From: Leifsonia sp. 71-9
GTDB taxonomy: Bacteria > Actinomycetota > Actinomycetes > Actinomycetales > Microbacteriaceae
Assembly (NCBI RefSeq): GCF_001898805.1
Contig: NZ_MKVJ01000002.1
Coordinates: 1 to 64,000, forward strand
Reading direction: 5' to 3'
DNA: 64,000 nt
Part shown: positions 26,159 to 35,250 of the stretch, piece after piece
Layout: every line of letters starts with the position of its first letter
Position numbering within the stretch: the stretch's first letter is position 1
Program-made: the position numbers and the translations under genes
The notes under the pieces: generated by a model
Databases searched by the model: none
Told to the model about the DNA's origin: nothing
Seen by the model: the letters and a program-made list of their open reading frames with translations, nothing else

Positions 26159-27835
26159 ATGACCGGGACAACGACTCAGCTCACCGGCGCCGGCATCGGC
26201 CAGGGCGTCGCCCTCGGCCGCGTGCTCCGCATGTCCGACCCGCTCCCCGAGCCGGCCGAGACCCCCAGCACCCGCACGCCCGACGAGGAGAAGGCACGCG
26301 TCTCGGCGGCCGTCGCCGCCGTCGCGGAGGATCTGCGGTCCCGTGCCGCGAAGGTCACCGGCATCGCCGCCGACGTGCTCGAGGCGCAGTCGATGATGGC
26401 GGAGGACTCCACCCTCGCCGACGACGTGGCCACCCGGATCGACGGCGGCACCACCGCCGAGCGCGCCGTGTTCGAGGGCTTCGCGGTCTTCCGCGACATG
26501 CTCATCGGCCTCGGCGGCTACATGGGCGAGCGCGCCACCGACCTCGACGACGTCGCGCAGCGCGTGATCGCCGCTCTCGCGGGCCGCCCCGCCCCCGGCG
26601 TCCCGGAGTCGGACGAGCCGTACGTGCTCGTCGCGCACGACCTCGCGCCCGCCGACACCGCCCTGCTCGACCTGACCAAGGTGCTCGGCCTGGTCACGCG
26701 CGAGGGAGGCCCGACCTCCCACACCGCGATCCTCGCCCGCGAGAAGGCCATCGTCGCCATCGTCGGCGTGGCCGGCGCGGACGCGCTCGCCGACGGCACC
26801 GAGGTCATCGTGGATGCGGCCTCCGGCACGGTCACGGTCGCCCCCGCCGACGAGCAGCGCGCCGACGCGCAGCACCGCATCGAGGAGCGCGCGGCCGCCC
26901 TGGCCGGCGGCCTCGAGCCCGGCGCCCTCGCCGACGGCACGCCCATCCCGCTGCTCGCGAACCTCGGATCGGCCGACGGCACGCAGAAGGCCCTCGACGC
27001 CGGAGCCGAAGGCGTCGGACTGTTCCGCACCGAGTTCCTCTTCCTCGACCAGCGCATGGCCCCGACGGTGGAGCAGCAGCGCGAGCACTACATCGCCCTC
27101 CTCTCGGCCTTCCCGGGCCAGAAGGTGGTCGTGCGCGTGCTCGACGCCGGCGCCGACAAGCCGCTCGCGTTCCTCAACGACGCCCACGAGGACAACCCGG
27201 CGCTCGGCCTGCGCGGCCTGCGCGCGCTGCGGGCCAACGAGGACCTCCTCCGCGAGCAGCTCACCGCCCTCGCCGAGGCCGACGCGGTCACCGAGGCCGA
27301 CCTCTGGGTCATGGCGCCGATGGTGTCGACCGTCGAGGAGACGCGCTACTTCGTCGAGCTGGCGACCGGGTACGGCCTGAAGACCGTCGGCGTGATGGTG
27401 GAGGTCCCCTCCGCCGCCCTGCTCGCCGACCGCGTGCTGCAGACGGCCGCGTTCGCCTCCATCGGCACGAACGACCTCACCCAGTACACGCTCGCCGCCG
27501 ACCGTCTGCTCGGCTCGGTCGCCGGCTTCCAGGACCCGTGGCACCCCGCCGTCCTCCGCCTCATCGGCGAGGTCGGCGCCGCGGGCGCGGCCCACGGCAA
27601 GCCGGTCGGCATCTGCGGCGAGGCCGCGGCCGACCCCCTGCTCGCGGTCGTGCTCGTGGGCCTCGGCGCCACCACCCTCTCGATGTCGCCGGCGGCCCTC
27701 GCCGACGTGCGGCTCTCCCTCACCCGTTACACCCTCGACCAGGCACGAGCCCTGGCCGAGGTCGCCCTGGCCGCCGACGGCGCGGCCGAAGCCCGGGACG
27801 CGGTCCGTGCGGCCGCGGCCGCCTACCCACAGTGA
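26159..27835 (+). CDS. ptsI: PTS enzyme I (phosphoenolpyruvate-protein phosphotransferase)
   Basis: 558 residues, normal length. The phospho-His is His188 in GGPTSHTAI. The C-terminal PEP-binding TIM barrel shows LFRTEFLF, NDLTQYTLA and GICGEAAA. It autophosphorylates from PEP and passes phosphate to HPr. Start ATG is 2 bp after the HPr stop. Its location inside the mannitol locus suggests that general PTS proteins are expressed with mannitol uptake here. Confidence 0.97.
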   Translation: MTGTTTQLTGAGIGQGVALGRVLRMSDPLPEPAETPSTRTPDEEKARVSAAVAAVAEDLRSRAAKVTGIAADVLEAQSMMAEDSTLADDVATRIDGGTTAERAVFEGFAVFRDMLIGLGGYMGERATDLDDVAQRVIAALAGRPAPGVPESDEPYVLVAHDLAPADTALLDLTKVLGLVTREGGPTSHTAILAREKAIVAIVGVAGADALADGTEVIVDAASGTVTVAPADEQRADAQHRIEERAAALAGGLEPGALADGTPIPLLANLGSADGTQKALDAGAEGVGLFRTEFLFLDQRMAPTVEQQREHYIALLSAFPGQKVVVRVLDAGADKPLAFLNDAHEDNPALGLRGLRALRANEDLLREQLTALAEADAVTEADLWVMAPMVSTVEETRYFVELATGYGLKTVGVMVEVPSAALLADRVLQTAAFASIGTNDLTQYTLAADRLLGSVAGFQDPWHPAVLRLIGEVGAAGAAHGKPVGICGEAAADPLLAVVLVGLGATTLSMSPAALADVRLSLTRYTLDQARALAEVALAADGAAEARDAVRAAAAAYPQ

Positions 27836-27874
27836 CACCCGCTGGGTGATCACCGACAGAAACGAGGCCCCAAC

Positions 27875-29401
27875 ATGACATCGGCGACAGAGACGTCGGC
27901 GACGGCGTCGACACCGAAGAAGCCCGGAGGCGCACGCGTCGCCGTCCAGCGCTTCGGCACGTTCCTCTCCAGCATGGTGATGCCGAACATCCCGGCATTC
28001 ATCGCCTGGGGCATCATCACCGCCCTGTTCATCCCCGAGGGGCCCTTCCCGAACAAGGCGATCGGCGGCCTCGTCGGCCCGATGATCACGTACCTCCTGC
28101 CGCTCCTGCTGGCCAACACCGGTGGACGCCTCGTCTACGGCGTCCGCGGCGGCGTGGTCGGCACGATCGCGGCGATGGGCGTCATCGTCGGCTCCGACAT
28201 CCCGATGTTCATCGGCGCGATGATCATGGGACCGCTCGGCGGCTACCTGATGAAGCTGATCGACAAGATCTGGGAGGGGAAGATCAAGGCGGGCTTCGAG
28301 ATGCTCGTCAACAACTTCTCCGCCGGCATCCTCGGCTTCCTCCTCGCGATCGGCGCCTTCTTCGGCATCGCGCCGCTGGTGGAGGGGCTGAGCAAGGCGC
28401 TCGAGGCCGGAGTGAACTGGCTGGTGTCGGTGCACCTGCTGCCGCTGGTCAGCATCCTGGTCGAGCCGGGCAAGGTGCTCTTCCTCAACAACGCGATCAA
28501 CCACGGCGTCTTCACCCCGATCGGAACGCTCGAGGCGCAGCAGACCGGCAAGTCGATCCTGTTCCTCATCGAGACGAACCCCGGCCCCGGCGCGGGCATC
28601 CTCCTGGCCTGGGCGATCTTCGGTCTGGGCGCGGCGCGCGCCAGCGCTCCCGGCGCGTTCATCATCCAGTTCTTCGGCGGCATCCACGAGATCTACTTCC
28701 CGTACGTGCTGATGAAGCCGATCCTGATCATCGGCGCCGTCCTCGGCGGCATGACCGGTGTGGCGGTGAACGTCGCCTTCCAGACCGGCCTGCGGGCGCC
28801 GGCCGCGCCGGGATCGGTGTTCGCGATCTTCGCCCAGGCACCCGTCGACAACATGTTCGGCATCGCCGTGTCGATCGTGGCCGCCGCCGCCGTCTCGTTC
28901 GCCTTCAGCGCGATCGTCCTGAGGGCGACCCGCAAGCGCGACCTCGCCGCCGGCAACGCGGGCGACCTCTCGGCCGCCGTCGCGCAGACCGAGGCGAACA
29001 AGGGCAAGTCCTCGTCCGTCCTGGGCAGCCTGGTCGACGAGGGCGAGCACGACGCCGGCGACGCCCAGGGCGACGGCACCGATCGACTGGTGCGCAACAT
29101 CGTGTTCGCGTGCGACGCTGGGATGGGCTCGAGCGCGATGGGCGCCTCGGTCCTGCGCAACAAGATCAAGAAGGCCGGCGTGGAGGGGGTCACGGTGACG
29201 AACCAGGCCATCGCGAACCTCGACGGCACCGCCGACCTCGTGATCACCCAGCAGCAGCTCACCGACCGCGCCAAAGGCCAGTCGCCTGCCTCGGTCCACG
29301 TGTCCGTGGACAACTTCATGAACAGCCCGCGGTACGACGAGGTCGTCGATCTCGTCAAGAGCCAGCAGGCCCAAGCAGCACCGGAGGACGCCAGCAAATG
29401 A
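27875..29401 (+). CDS. mtlA: PTS mannitol transporter EIICB (MtlA)
   Basis: 508 residues. The EIIC part (about 20-360) has the mannitol-family signatures PNIPAFIAWGIITALF and the conserved GGIHEIYFPY loop. The C-terminal EIIB domain begins NIVFACDAGMGSSAMGAS, with the phospho-Cys near residue 413. It lacks the EIIA domain fused in E. coli MtlA; that is encoded separately next door. It takes up D-mannitol as mannitol-1-phosphate. Confidence 0.97.
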   Translation: MTSATETSATASTPKKPGGARVAVQRFGTFLSSMVMPNIPAFIAWGIITALFIPEGPFPNKAIGGLVGPMITYLLPLLLANTGGRLVYGVRGGVVGTIAAMGVIVGSDIPMFIGAMIMGPLGGYLMKLIDKIWEGKIKAGFEMLVNNFSAGILGFLLAIGAFFGIAPLVEGLSKALEAGVNWLVSVHLLPLVSILVEPGKVLFLNNAINHGVFTPIGTLEAQQTGKSILFLIETNPGPGAGILLAWAIFGLGAARASAPGAFIIQFFGGIHEIYFPYVLMKPILIIGAVLGGMTGVAVNVAFQTGLRAPAAPGSVFAIFAQAPVDNMFGIAVSIVAAAAVSFAFSAIVLRATRKRDLAAGNAGDLSAAVAQTEANKGKSSSVLGSLVDEGEHDAGDAQGDGTDRLVRNIVFACDAGMGSSAMGASVLRNKIKKAGVEGVTVTNQAIANLDGTADLVITQQQLTDRAKGQSPASVHVSVDNFMNSPRYDEVVDLVKSQQAQAAPEDASK

Positions 29402-29835
29402 CCGACACGATTCTCGACCGGGCGAACGTCGTGGCCGCGGGTTCCGCGACCACGCGGGAGGACGCGATCCGCGAGGCGGGTGCGCTGCTGGTGAACGCCG
29501 GCGCCGTCCTCCCCGGCTACGTCGACTCGATGCAGGACCGCGAGAACACGGTCTCCACCTTCATGGGGAACGGGCTCGCCATCCCGCACGGCACCAACGA
29601 GTCCAAGGACGAGATCACCCGTTCGGCGCTCTCTTTCATCCGCTACTCCTCGCCGCTCGACTGGGGCGGCGAGGAGGTGCGGTTCGTCGTGGGCATCGCC
29701 GGGCAGAACAACGAGCACCTCGAGATCCTGTCCAAGATCGCCATCCTCTTCTCGGAGGAGGACGACGTGCAGAAGCTCATCGACGCCCCGGACGCGGACG
29801 CCCTGTTCGCGCTCCTCGGCGACGTGAACGAGTGA
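29398..29835 (+). CDS. mtlF: PTS mannitol EIIA component (MtlF)
   Basis: 145 residues. Its ATG overlaps the mtlA stop as ATGA. The phospho-His is His64 in AIPHGTNES, in the fructose-mannitol EIIA family. GDDVQKLI-like and LLGDV C-terminal segments match MtlF. It accepts phosphate from HPr and passes it to the MtlA Cys. Confidence 0.96.
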   Translation: MTDTILDRANVVAAGSATTREDAIREAGALLVNAGAVLPGYVDSMQDRENTVSTFMGNGLAIPHGTNESKDEITRSALSFIRYSSPLDWGGEEVRFVVGIAGQNNEHLEILSKIAILFSEEDDVQKLIDAPDADALFALLGDVNE

Positions 29836-29848
29836 GGTGACCGAACGC

Positions 29849-31000
29849 ATGAAGGCCGTCCATTTCGGTGCGGGCAACATCGGCCGCGGCTTCGTGGGGC
29901 TCCTGCTCCACGAAGCCGGGTACGAGGTCGTGTTCGCCGACGTCAACGCCGAGCTGATCGACGCGCTGGCCGCGGCCGACTCGTACGACGTGCACCTCGT
30001 CGGCGAGGAGTCGGAGACCAAGACGGTCACCGGGTTCCGCGCGATCAACAGCGCGACCGACGAGGCCGCGCTGGTGGCCGAGATCGCCACGGCGGACGTG
30101 GTGACCACGGCCGTCGGCCCGCGCATCCTGCGCTTCGTCGCGCCGGTGATCGCGAAGGGCCTCGCCGCCCGGGCGGACGACGCCCCTCGCCTCGCCGTGA
30201 TGGCGTGCGAGAACGCGATCGGCGCGACCGACCTGCTGGCCGCCGAGCTGATGGACGGCCTGCCGGACGACGAGACGCGGGAGGCGCTGGGCGCCAAGGC
30301 GGTCTTCGCCGACACCGCGGTCGACCGGATCGTGCCCGCGCAGGACCCCGGGTCGGGCGTGGACGTGACCGTGGAGACGTTCTACGAGTGGGTCGTCGAC
30401 CGCAGCCCGTTCGCCGGCCACGAGCCCGTCATCCCGGGTGCGCACTTCGTCGACTCCCTGGCTCCGTACATCGAGCGCAAGCTCTTCACGGTGAACACGG
30501 GGCACGCGACGGTGGCGTACACCGGCTTCCTGCAGGGCGCGAAGACCATCAGCGAGGCCATCGCGATCCCGCTCGTGCGCGAGGCCGCCGAGGACGCGCT
30601 GCGCGAGACGTCGGCGGCGCTCGTCGCCAAGCACGGGCTCGACGAGGAGGAGATGGCCGCGTACCGCGCGAAGATCCTCGACCGCTTCACGAACCCGCAC
30701 CTGGTGGACGAGGTGACCCGCGTCGGCCGCGAGCCGCTGCGCAAGCTCGGCCGCAACGACCGGTTCATCGGGCCGGCCATCGACCACGTCGCCTACGTCG
30801 GCACCGTGCCGCAGGCGCTGCTCGCCGCGGTCGGCGCTGCGCTGCGCTTCGACGTTCCGGAGGACACCCAGAGCGTGGAGCTGCGGCACCTGCTCGAGGA
30901 GGCCACCCCGGAGGACATCGTCACCGAGATCACCGGGGTCGTGCCGGGCGAGGCGCTCTACGAGCCGCTCGTGGCGGTCGTGCGCGAGGTGCAGGGCTGA
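29849..31000 (+). CDS. mtlD: Mannitol-1-phosphate 5-dehydrogenase
   Basis: 383 residues from the ATG at 29849, chosen over GTG 29837 because the family starts [15 protein letters not shown] and because GAGGTGA lies 8 bases upstream. The NAD-binding motif is GAGNIGRG (7-14). The polyol dehydrogenase core has [16 protein letters not shown]. It oxidises mannitol-1-phosphate to fructose-6-phosphate, completing the operon. Confidence 0.97.
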   Translation: MKAVHFGAGNIGRGFVGLLLHEAGYEVVFADVNAELIDALAAADSYDVHLVGEESETKTVTGFRAINSATDEAALVAEIATADVVTTAVGPRILRFVAPVIAKGLAARADDAPRLAVMACENAIGATDLLAAELMDGLPDDETREALGAKAVFADTAVDRIVPAQDPGSGVDVTVETFYEWVVDRSPFAGHEPVIPGAHFVDSLAPYIERKLFTVNTGHATVAYTGFLQGAKTISEAIAIPLVREAAEDALRETSAALVAKHGLDEEEMAAYRAKILDRFTNPHLVDEVTRVGREPLRKLGRNDRFIGPAIDHVAYVGTVPQALLAAVGAALRFDVPEDTQSVELRHLLEEATPEDIVTEITGVVPGEALYEPLVAVVREVQG

Positions 31001-31021
31001 GCTCCGGCTCCTCTGCTCAGC
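30996..31021. terminator. Bidirectional hairpin spanning both stop codons of mtlD and the alpha/beta hydrolase
   Basis: GCTGAGC (30996-31002) and GCTCAGC (31015-31021) form a 7-bp stem with a 12-base loop; each arm contains a stop codon of one of the two convergent genes. Same design as 4516-4539 and 46484-46515. Confidence 0.5.
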
Positions 31022-31580
31022 GCGGCTGCAGCGTCGTGGTCGGGTCGAAGCACCACGCGAGCATCGACGGCCACTCGCCGTAGCCCGCGCTGAGCTCCAG
31101 ATGGCCGCCGCCGGGGATGACCTGGACCGGGATGCCCAGCGGCGCACCGTAGGCGGCCTGGGCGCCCTCGGGGCAGTACGGGTCGTCGTCGGAGGCGACG
31201 ATGGTCGTCGCGTATGCGGGCCGGGCCGGCTCGGGCGACGCGAAGGCGGCGATCTCGGGGATGCCGGCCACGACCTCCCGCGACGGCGGAGCGACGAGCA
31301 TGACGCGGTCCACGACCGTGTCGAGCGGGCGGGCGCCCAGCCAGAGCAGGCAAGCGAGGCTGTGGCAGATCACGGTGACGTCGGCGTCGTCCGCCGCCGC
31401 CGCGCGCAGCGACTGGGCTGCCGCATCCCGCCACGCCGCGAGGGACGGCGCCGACGCGCTCGGGAGCTGCGGGTACTCCACCCGCTCGCCGCGCGAACGC
31501 AGCGCGGTGGCGAGCTCGTGCTGCCAGTGCCCGGGCGGTCGGTGGTTGTCCCAGCCGTGCAGGATCAGGAAGCTGCGCAT
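31017..31580 (-). CDS. Small alpha/beta hydrolase (RBBP9/YdeN-like)
   Basis: 187 residues from ATG at 31580. LILHGWDNHRPPGHWQ at the N-terminus is the RBBP9/YdeN signature; the nucleophile Ser is in CHSLACL, the acid Asp in SDDDPYCP and the His in GGGHLE. Substrates of the family are not established. Its start overlaps the end of the deacylase gene by 16 bp, so it is the last gene of the deacylase-aldolase-deaminase operon. Confidence 0.87.
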   Translation of the reverse strand: MRSFLILHGWDNHRPPGHWQHELATALRSRGERVEYPQLPSASAPSLAAWRDAAAQSLRAAAADDADVTVICHSLACLLWLGARPLDTVVDRVMLVAPPSREVVAGIPEIAAFASPEPARPAYATTIVASDDDPYCPEGAQAAYGAPLGIPVQVIPGGGHLELSAGYGEWPSMLAWCFDPTTTLQPR

Positions 31581-33178
31581 GCCGTCGAGCGTAGCGCGCG
31601 GCCCGGGCGGCTCCCGGTCCGCTCCCCGTCGGCGATGACCGCCTCGCCCGCCACGAACACCCACGGGATGCCGGCCGCCTGCCGTCGCGGCGCGGCGAAC
31701 GTCGCGCGATCGGCCACGGTCGCCGGGTCGAACAGCACGACGTCGGCGACCATCCCGGGCGCGATGCGACCGCGGTCGGCGAGGCCGAGCAGGGCCGCCG
31801 GGCGCGCGGAGAGGTGCACGATCGCGTCCTCGAGGCGCAGCACGCCCTCCTCGCGCACGTAGTGCCCGAGGTAGCGCGGGAAGGTGCCCCAGGCGCGGGG
31901 ATGCGGCTTGTCGCCGACGAGGATGCCGTCGCTGCCGCCGGTGTGGCGCGGGTGGGCCATCATCGTGCGCACGTTGGCCTCGTCGCCGACGTGCTGCAGG
32001 ATGCCGGTGCCCAGACGATCGGCCACGAGCAGCTCGAGGGCGACGGTCGACGCGGGCCGCCCGGCCTCGACGGCGAGGGCGGCGACGGTGCGGCCGACCC
32101 GGCCGGCGAGCGCGGGATCGCGGACGCCGGAGATCTCGATGGTCTCCCACTCCACGGGGACGCCGTGGCAGCCGTCCGTGCCGACGACGTCGAGCTCGTG
32201 GGCGATGCGCGCCCGGGAGGCGGGGTCGCGCAGGCGGTCGAGCGTGGCCGCAGGACCACCGGCCGCGGCCCACGACGGCAGCAGCGCGGCGAGGGTCGTC
32301 GAGCCCGGGAGGTACGGGTACGTGTCGAAGGTGAGGTCGACACCGGAGGCCAGGGCCGCATCCAGCAGCGCCACCAGTTCGGCCGCCCGCCCGCGGTTGA
32401 CGCCGAAGTTCATGGTGGCGTGCGCGAGGTGCAGCGCGACCCCGGAGCGGCGGGCCACCTCGATCATCTCGGCGTACGCCTCCAGCGCCCCCGCGCCGTA
32501 GGAGCGCTGGTGCGGGACGTAGACGCCGCCGTGGCGCGCGACCACCTCGCAGAGGGCGACGAGCTCGTCCGTGCCGGCGAACATCCCGGGCACGTAGGTG
32601 AGGCCGGAGGACATGCCGAACGCGCCGTCGCGCATCCCGCGGTCGACGAGGGCGCGCATCGCGGCGATCTCGGCATCGGTGGCGGGGCGATCGGCGGCGC
32701 CCACCACATCCAGCCGCACGGTGCCCTGCGGGACGAGCGCGGCGACGTTGGCGGCCGGACGCGCGGCGTCGACCGCGGCGAGGTAGTCGCCGATCGTCTC
32801 CCAGCCGAGGGAGAGGCCGGCCGGCACGCCGTTCCAGCCGGCGAGCTGCTCGCGCAGCACGTCGACCGCGGCGGGGGTCGCCGGCGCGTACGAGAGGCCG
32901 TCCTGGCCGACGACCTCGGTGGTCACGCCCTGCGAGACCTTCGCCAGATGGACCGGGTCGGTCAGCACGGCGAGGTCGGAGTGGGCGTGCATGTCGATGA
33001 AACCGGGGGCGAGCGCGAGGCCGTCGGCGTCGACGACCCGTGCACCGGGCGCGTCGATCCGGCCGCCGACCTGCCGGATGCGTCCGTCGGCGAGCAGCGC
33101 GTCCCCGGTCTCCCCCGGCCGGCCGGTGCCGTCGAGCACCAGCGCGCCGCGGAGGAGCGTCGGCGCCGGCCCGGTCAT
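31565..33178 (-). CDS. D-aminoacylase-like amidohydrolase (candidate N-acetylglucosaminate deacetylase)
   Basis: 537 residues. Amidohydrolase superfamily: metal motif HAHSD (near 63-67), GVTTEVVGQDG near 88-98, the HxxH/HLAHATMN region, and the C-terminal beta-sandwich ADVVLFDP. True D-aminoacylases carry GNCG where this protein has GQDG, so the metal-bridging Cys is replaced by Asp. It removes an N-acyl group, releasing a free amine. Its neighbours (KDPG aldolase, PLP deaminase, PfkB kinase, RidA) suggest a substrate such as N-acetylglucosaminate. That assignment is inference. Overlaps the aldolase gene by four bases. Confidence 0.85.
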   Translation of the reverse strand: MTGPAPTLLRGALVLDGTGRPGETGDALLADGRIRQVGGRIDAPGARVVDADGLALAPGFIDMHAHSDLAVLTDPVHLAKVSQGVTTEVVGQDGLSYAPATPAAVDVLREQLAGWNGVPAGLSLGWETIGDYLAAVDAARPAANVAALVPQGTVRLDVVGAADRPATDAEIAAMRALVDRGMRDGAFGMSSGLTYVPGMFAGTDELVALCEVVARHGGVYVPHQRSYGAGALEAYAEMIEVARRSGVALHLAHATMNFGVNRGRAAELVALLDAALASGVDLTFDTYPYLPGSTTLAALLPSWAAAGGPAATLDRLRDPASRARIAHELDVVGTDGCHGVPVEWETIEISGVRDPALAGRVGRTVAALAVEAGRPASTVALELLVADRLGTGILQHVGDEANVRTMMAHPRHTGGSDGILVGDKPHPRAWGTFPRYLGHYVREEGVLRLEDAIVHLSARPAALLGLADRGRIAPGMVADVVLFDPATVADRATFAAPRRQAAGIPWVFVAGEAVIADGERTGSRPGRALRSTACAAS

Positions 33179-33798
33179 GCGCCCGTCGCGGCGGCGCCGA
33201 ACTCCCGCGCGCGCTCGGTCACGGCGGCCCAGGAGGCGGCGGCGATGTCGGCCGCGCTGACCACGCTCGAACCGGCGGTGACCGCGAGGGCCCCCGCCTC
33301 CATCCACTCGCGCGCGTTTCCGGCGTCGAGACCGCCGGACGGCACGAACGCCGTGCCGGGGAACGGCCCGCCGAGATCGCGCAGATAGCGCGGGCCGACG
33401 AGCGAGGCCGGGAAGACCTTCACGGCGGCGGCACCCAGCTCGACGGCGCGCATCACCTCGGTCGGGCTGAGCGCGCCGAGCAGGATGGGCACGCCCGCCT
33501 CCCGCGCGACGGCCGCCGCGCTCTCGCTGAGCCCGGGCGTCACCAGGAACCGCGCGCCCGCGGCGATGGCCGCTTCGGCGGTGCGCGCGTCGGTCACGGT
33601 GCCGGCGCCGACGAGGGCGTCGTGCTCCCCCGCGGTCGCTTCGGCGATCACGTCTTCGACGCCAGGAGTCGTGAAGGTGAACTCCACCGTGCGGATGCCG
33701 CCCGCGGCGAGCGCGCGGCAGAGGCCGACCGGGTCGTCGATGCGGGGCGCGCGCACGACGGCGAGCGCGCGGTCGTGGCGGAGGGTGTCGAGGAGCAT
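33175..33798 (-). CDS. 2-keto-3-deoxy-6-phosphogluconate aldolase (Eda-like)
   Basis: 207 residues. Schiff-base Lys127 in AVKVFPAS, general base Glu39 in VEFTFTTP, and the phosphate-binding GGL near 154-156 are all present. Cleaves KDPG to pyruvate and glyceraldehyde-3-phosphate; a 4-hydroxy-2-oxoglutarate activity is shared by the family. No 6-phosphogluconate dehydratase is nearby, so KDPG must come from phosphorylated KDG, which fits the adjacent deaminase and kinase. Confidence 0.93.
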   Translation of the reverse strand: MLLDTLRHDRALAVVRAPRIDDPVGLCRALAAGGIRTVEFTFTTPGVEDVIAEATAGEHDALVGAGTVTDARTAEAAIAAGARFLVTPGLSESAAAVAREAGVPILLGALSPTEVMRAVELGAAAVKVFPASLVGPRYLRDLGGPFPGTAFVPSGGLDAGNAREWMEAGALAVTAGSSVVSAADIAAASWAAVTERAREFGAAATGA

Positions 33799-33810
33799 CC
33801 GGGGGTCCGT

Positions 33811-35058
33811 TCAGCCGAAGGCGGTCTCGAGCAGGCCGGTGACGCGCGGCTCGGGGGCGAGCGCGTCGTCGACGACCGCGAGCGCGCGCCACTTGTCGAA
33901 GGTCGTGCAGGGGTGCGAGAGACCGAAGCGGATCACGTCGCCGACCTCGACCCTGGCGTAGGAGGGCAGCCGCACGAAGGTGTGCTGGTCGTTCATCGCC
34001 GTGACCACGGCGCCGTCGAGCGGGATGGCCCGGTCGGCCCCGAGCGCGCGGATCGCCTGCGGCACGGGCATCCCCTCGTCGTACGGGAAGTCGCGCTTGC
34101 CCGCGTCGACGAGCGCGAGACCCGACTCGGGGCGCGAGACGACCGTCGCCCAGCCGTGGATGGCGGAGCGGAACTCGCCGCCGCCCACCCGGCCGAGCGG
34201 GGTGATGACACTGTAGAACCCGTCGTCGTGCGTGATGTACGCGCCGGAGCGCAGCAGCACGTCGACGACGCGGCCGCCGGTGCCGTCGAGGTCGCGGCGG
34301 GGCGCTAGCACCTCGGCGACGACGTCGAAGTACGCACTGCCCCCCGCCGTGATGATCGCCGGTGCACCGGCGGGATACAGGCCGCCGGCCTCGAACGCGT
34401 CGTGCAGTTCGCCGAGCGCGCGGAGGTAGGCGCGCACGGTCGCCAGGGACTCCGGACGGGCGTCGTGCGCGAGTGCTCCCTCGTATCCCGCGACGCCCGC
34501 GAGCCGCAGCGCCGGGGAGGCGGCGACGGCGCGGGCGATGGCGAGCGCGTCCTCCGCCGTGCGGGCACCGGTGCGGCCACCGGGCGCGCCCAGCTCGACC
34601 AGCACGGCGAGCGGCTCCGGGAGGTCGAGGCCGGCGAGCGCGTCCGTCATGATCTCGACGGCCCGCGGGGAGTCGGCCCAGACGGTCAGCCGGTCGGTGT
34701 CGGCAGCGAGGGCACGCAGCGCAGCGGGCTGGACGAGCGCGTTGGCGAGCAGCACCCGCGGCATCCCCCAGCCGAGCGCGACGGAGGCCTGCCACGGCGT
34801 CGCCACCGTGATGCCCCAGGCGCCCGCGTCGAGCTGGCGCTGCCAGAGCTCGCGGCTCATCGTGGTCTTGCCGTGCGGCGCGAGGCCGACTCCCGCGGCG
34901 CGGCACCAGTCCGCCATCGTCGCGAGGTTGTGCGCGACCGCGCTCTCGCTGAGGGTGACGAGCGGGGTCGGGAAGTCGCGGAGCGCGGGGCGTGTGTCGC
35001 CGAGCGCGGCGACATCCGCGGCGGCGTAGCCGAGGGGTACGGCCTTGTACTCTCTCAC
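33811..35058 (-). CDS. PLP-dependent amino acid deaminase / D-threonine aldolase-like protein
   Basis: 415 residues, alanine-racemase N-terminal fold type III. PLP Lys64 lies in APHGKTTMS; the C-terminal metal site HPC (HPCTTFDKW, near 389) is shared with D-serine dehydratase and D-threonine aldolase. Members act on D-serine, D-threonine or other beta-hydroxy D-amino acids; 2-amino-2-deoxy-gluconate is such an acid and loses ammonia to give KDG. The divergent kinase and the aldolase next door support that. First gene of the minus-strand operon; promoter region shared with the kinase gene. Confidence 0.85.
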   Translation of the reverse strand: MREYKAVPLGYAAADVAALGDTRPALRDFPTPLVTLSESAVAHNLATMADWCRAAGVGLAPHGKTTMSRELWQRQLDAGAWGITVATPWQASVALGWGMPRVLLANALVQPAALRALAADTDRLTVWADSPRAVEIMTDALAGLDLPEPLAVLVELGAPGGRTGARTAEDALAIARAVAASPALRLAGVAGYEGALAHDARPESLATVRAYLRALGELHDAFEAGGLYPAGAPAIITAGGSAYFDVVAEVLAPRRDLDGTGGRVVDVLLRSGAYITHDDGFYSVITPLGRVGGGEFRSAIHGWATVVSRPESGLALVDAGKRDFPYDEGMPVPQAIRALGADRAIPLDGAVVTAMNDQHTFVRLPSYARVEVGDVIRFGLSHPCTTFDKWRALAVVDDALAPEPRVTGLLETAFG

Positions 35059-35106
35059 GTCGGTCCTCCGGGATGGGGCGTGGATGTGGGTGGGCTGAAC
35101 CAGTGC

Positions 35107-35133
35107 GTTGCGTATTTTGCAACGCGCGTTGCA
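35107..35133. promoter_or_regulatory. IclR-type operator: GTTGC/GCAAC repeats with a perfect 16-bp palindrome
   Basis: TGCAACGC followed by its exact complement GCGTTGCA forms a 16-bp palindrome at 35118-35133. A third half-site GTTGC lies at 35107-35111 and pairs with the GCAAC of the palindrome across TATTTT. The site lies between the divergent deaminase and kinase genes, and the IclR protein encoded after the kinase is the likely ligand. Confidence 0.75.
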
Positions 35134-35192
35134 GTGTGTGCTCGTTCTGTTCTAGCATGCCTCTGGGCGTCCGCCAAGACCGGCGCCCACCG

Positions 35193-35232
35193 CCGAGCGT
35201 CACCGAAAGCCACCGAGCGTCACCGAGAGCCA
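35193..35232. repeat. Two tandem 20-bp repeats before the kinase start
   Basis: CCGAGCGTCACCGAAAGCCA (35193-35212) is repeated with one change at 35213-35232, just upstream of the kinase ribosome-binding sequence. Probably leader of the kinase mRNA; role unknown. Confidence 0.75.
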
Positions 35233-35250
35233 CCGCAGAGAGGAGGGGCA

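Noticed and set aside
25325-29374. 1349-codon minus-strand frame over the mtl operon
   Set aside because: Antisense to five clear PTS genes; no family similarity, composition of a GC shadow.
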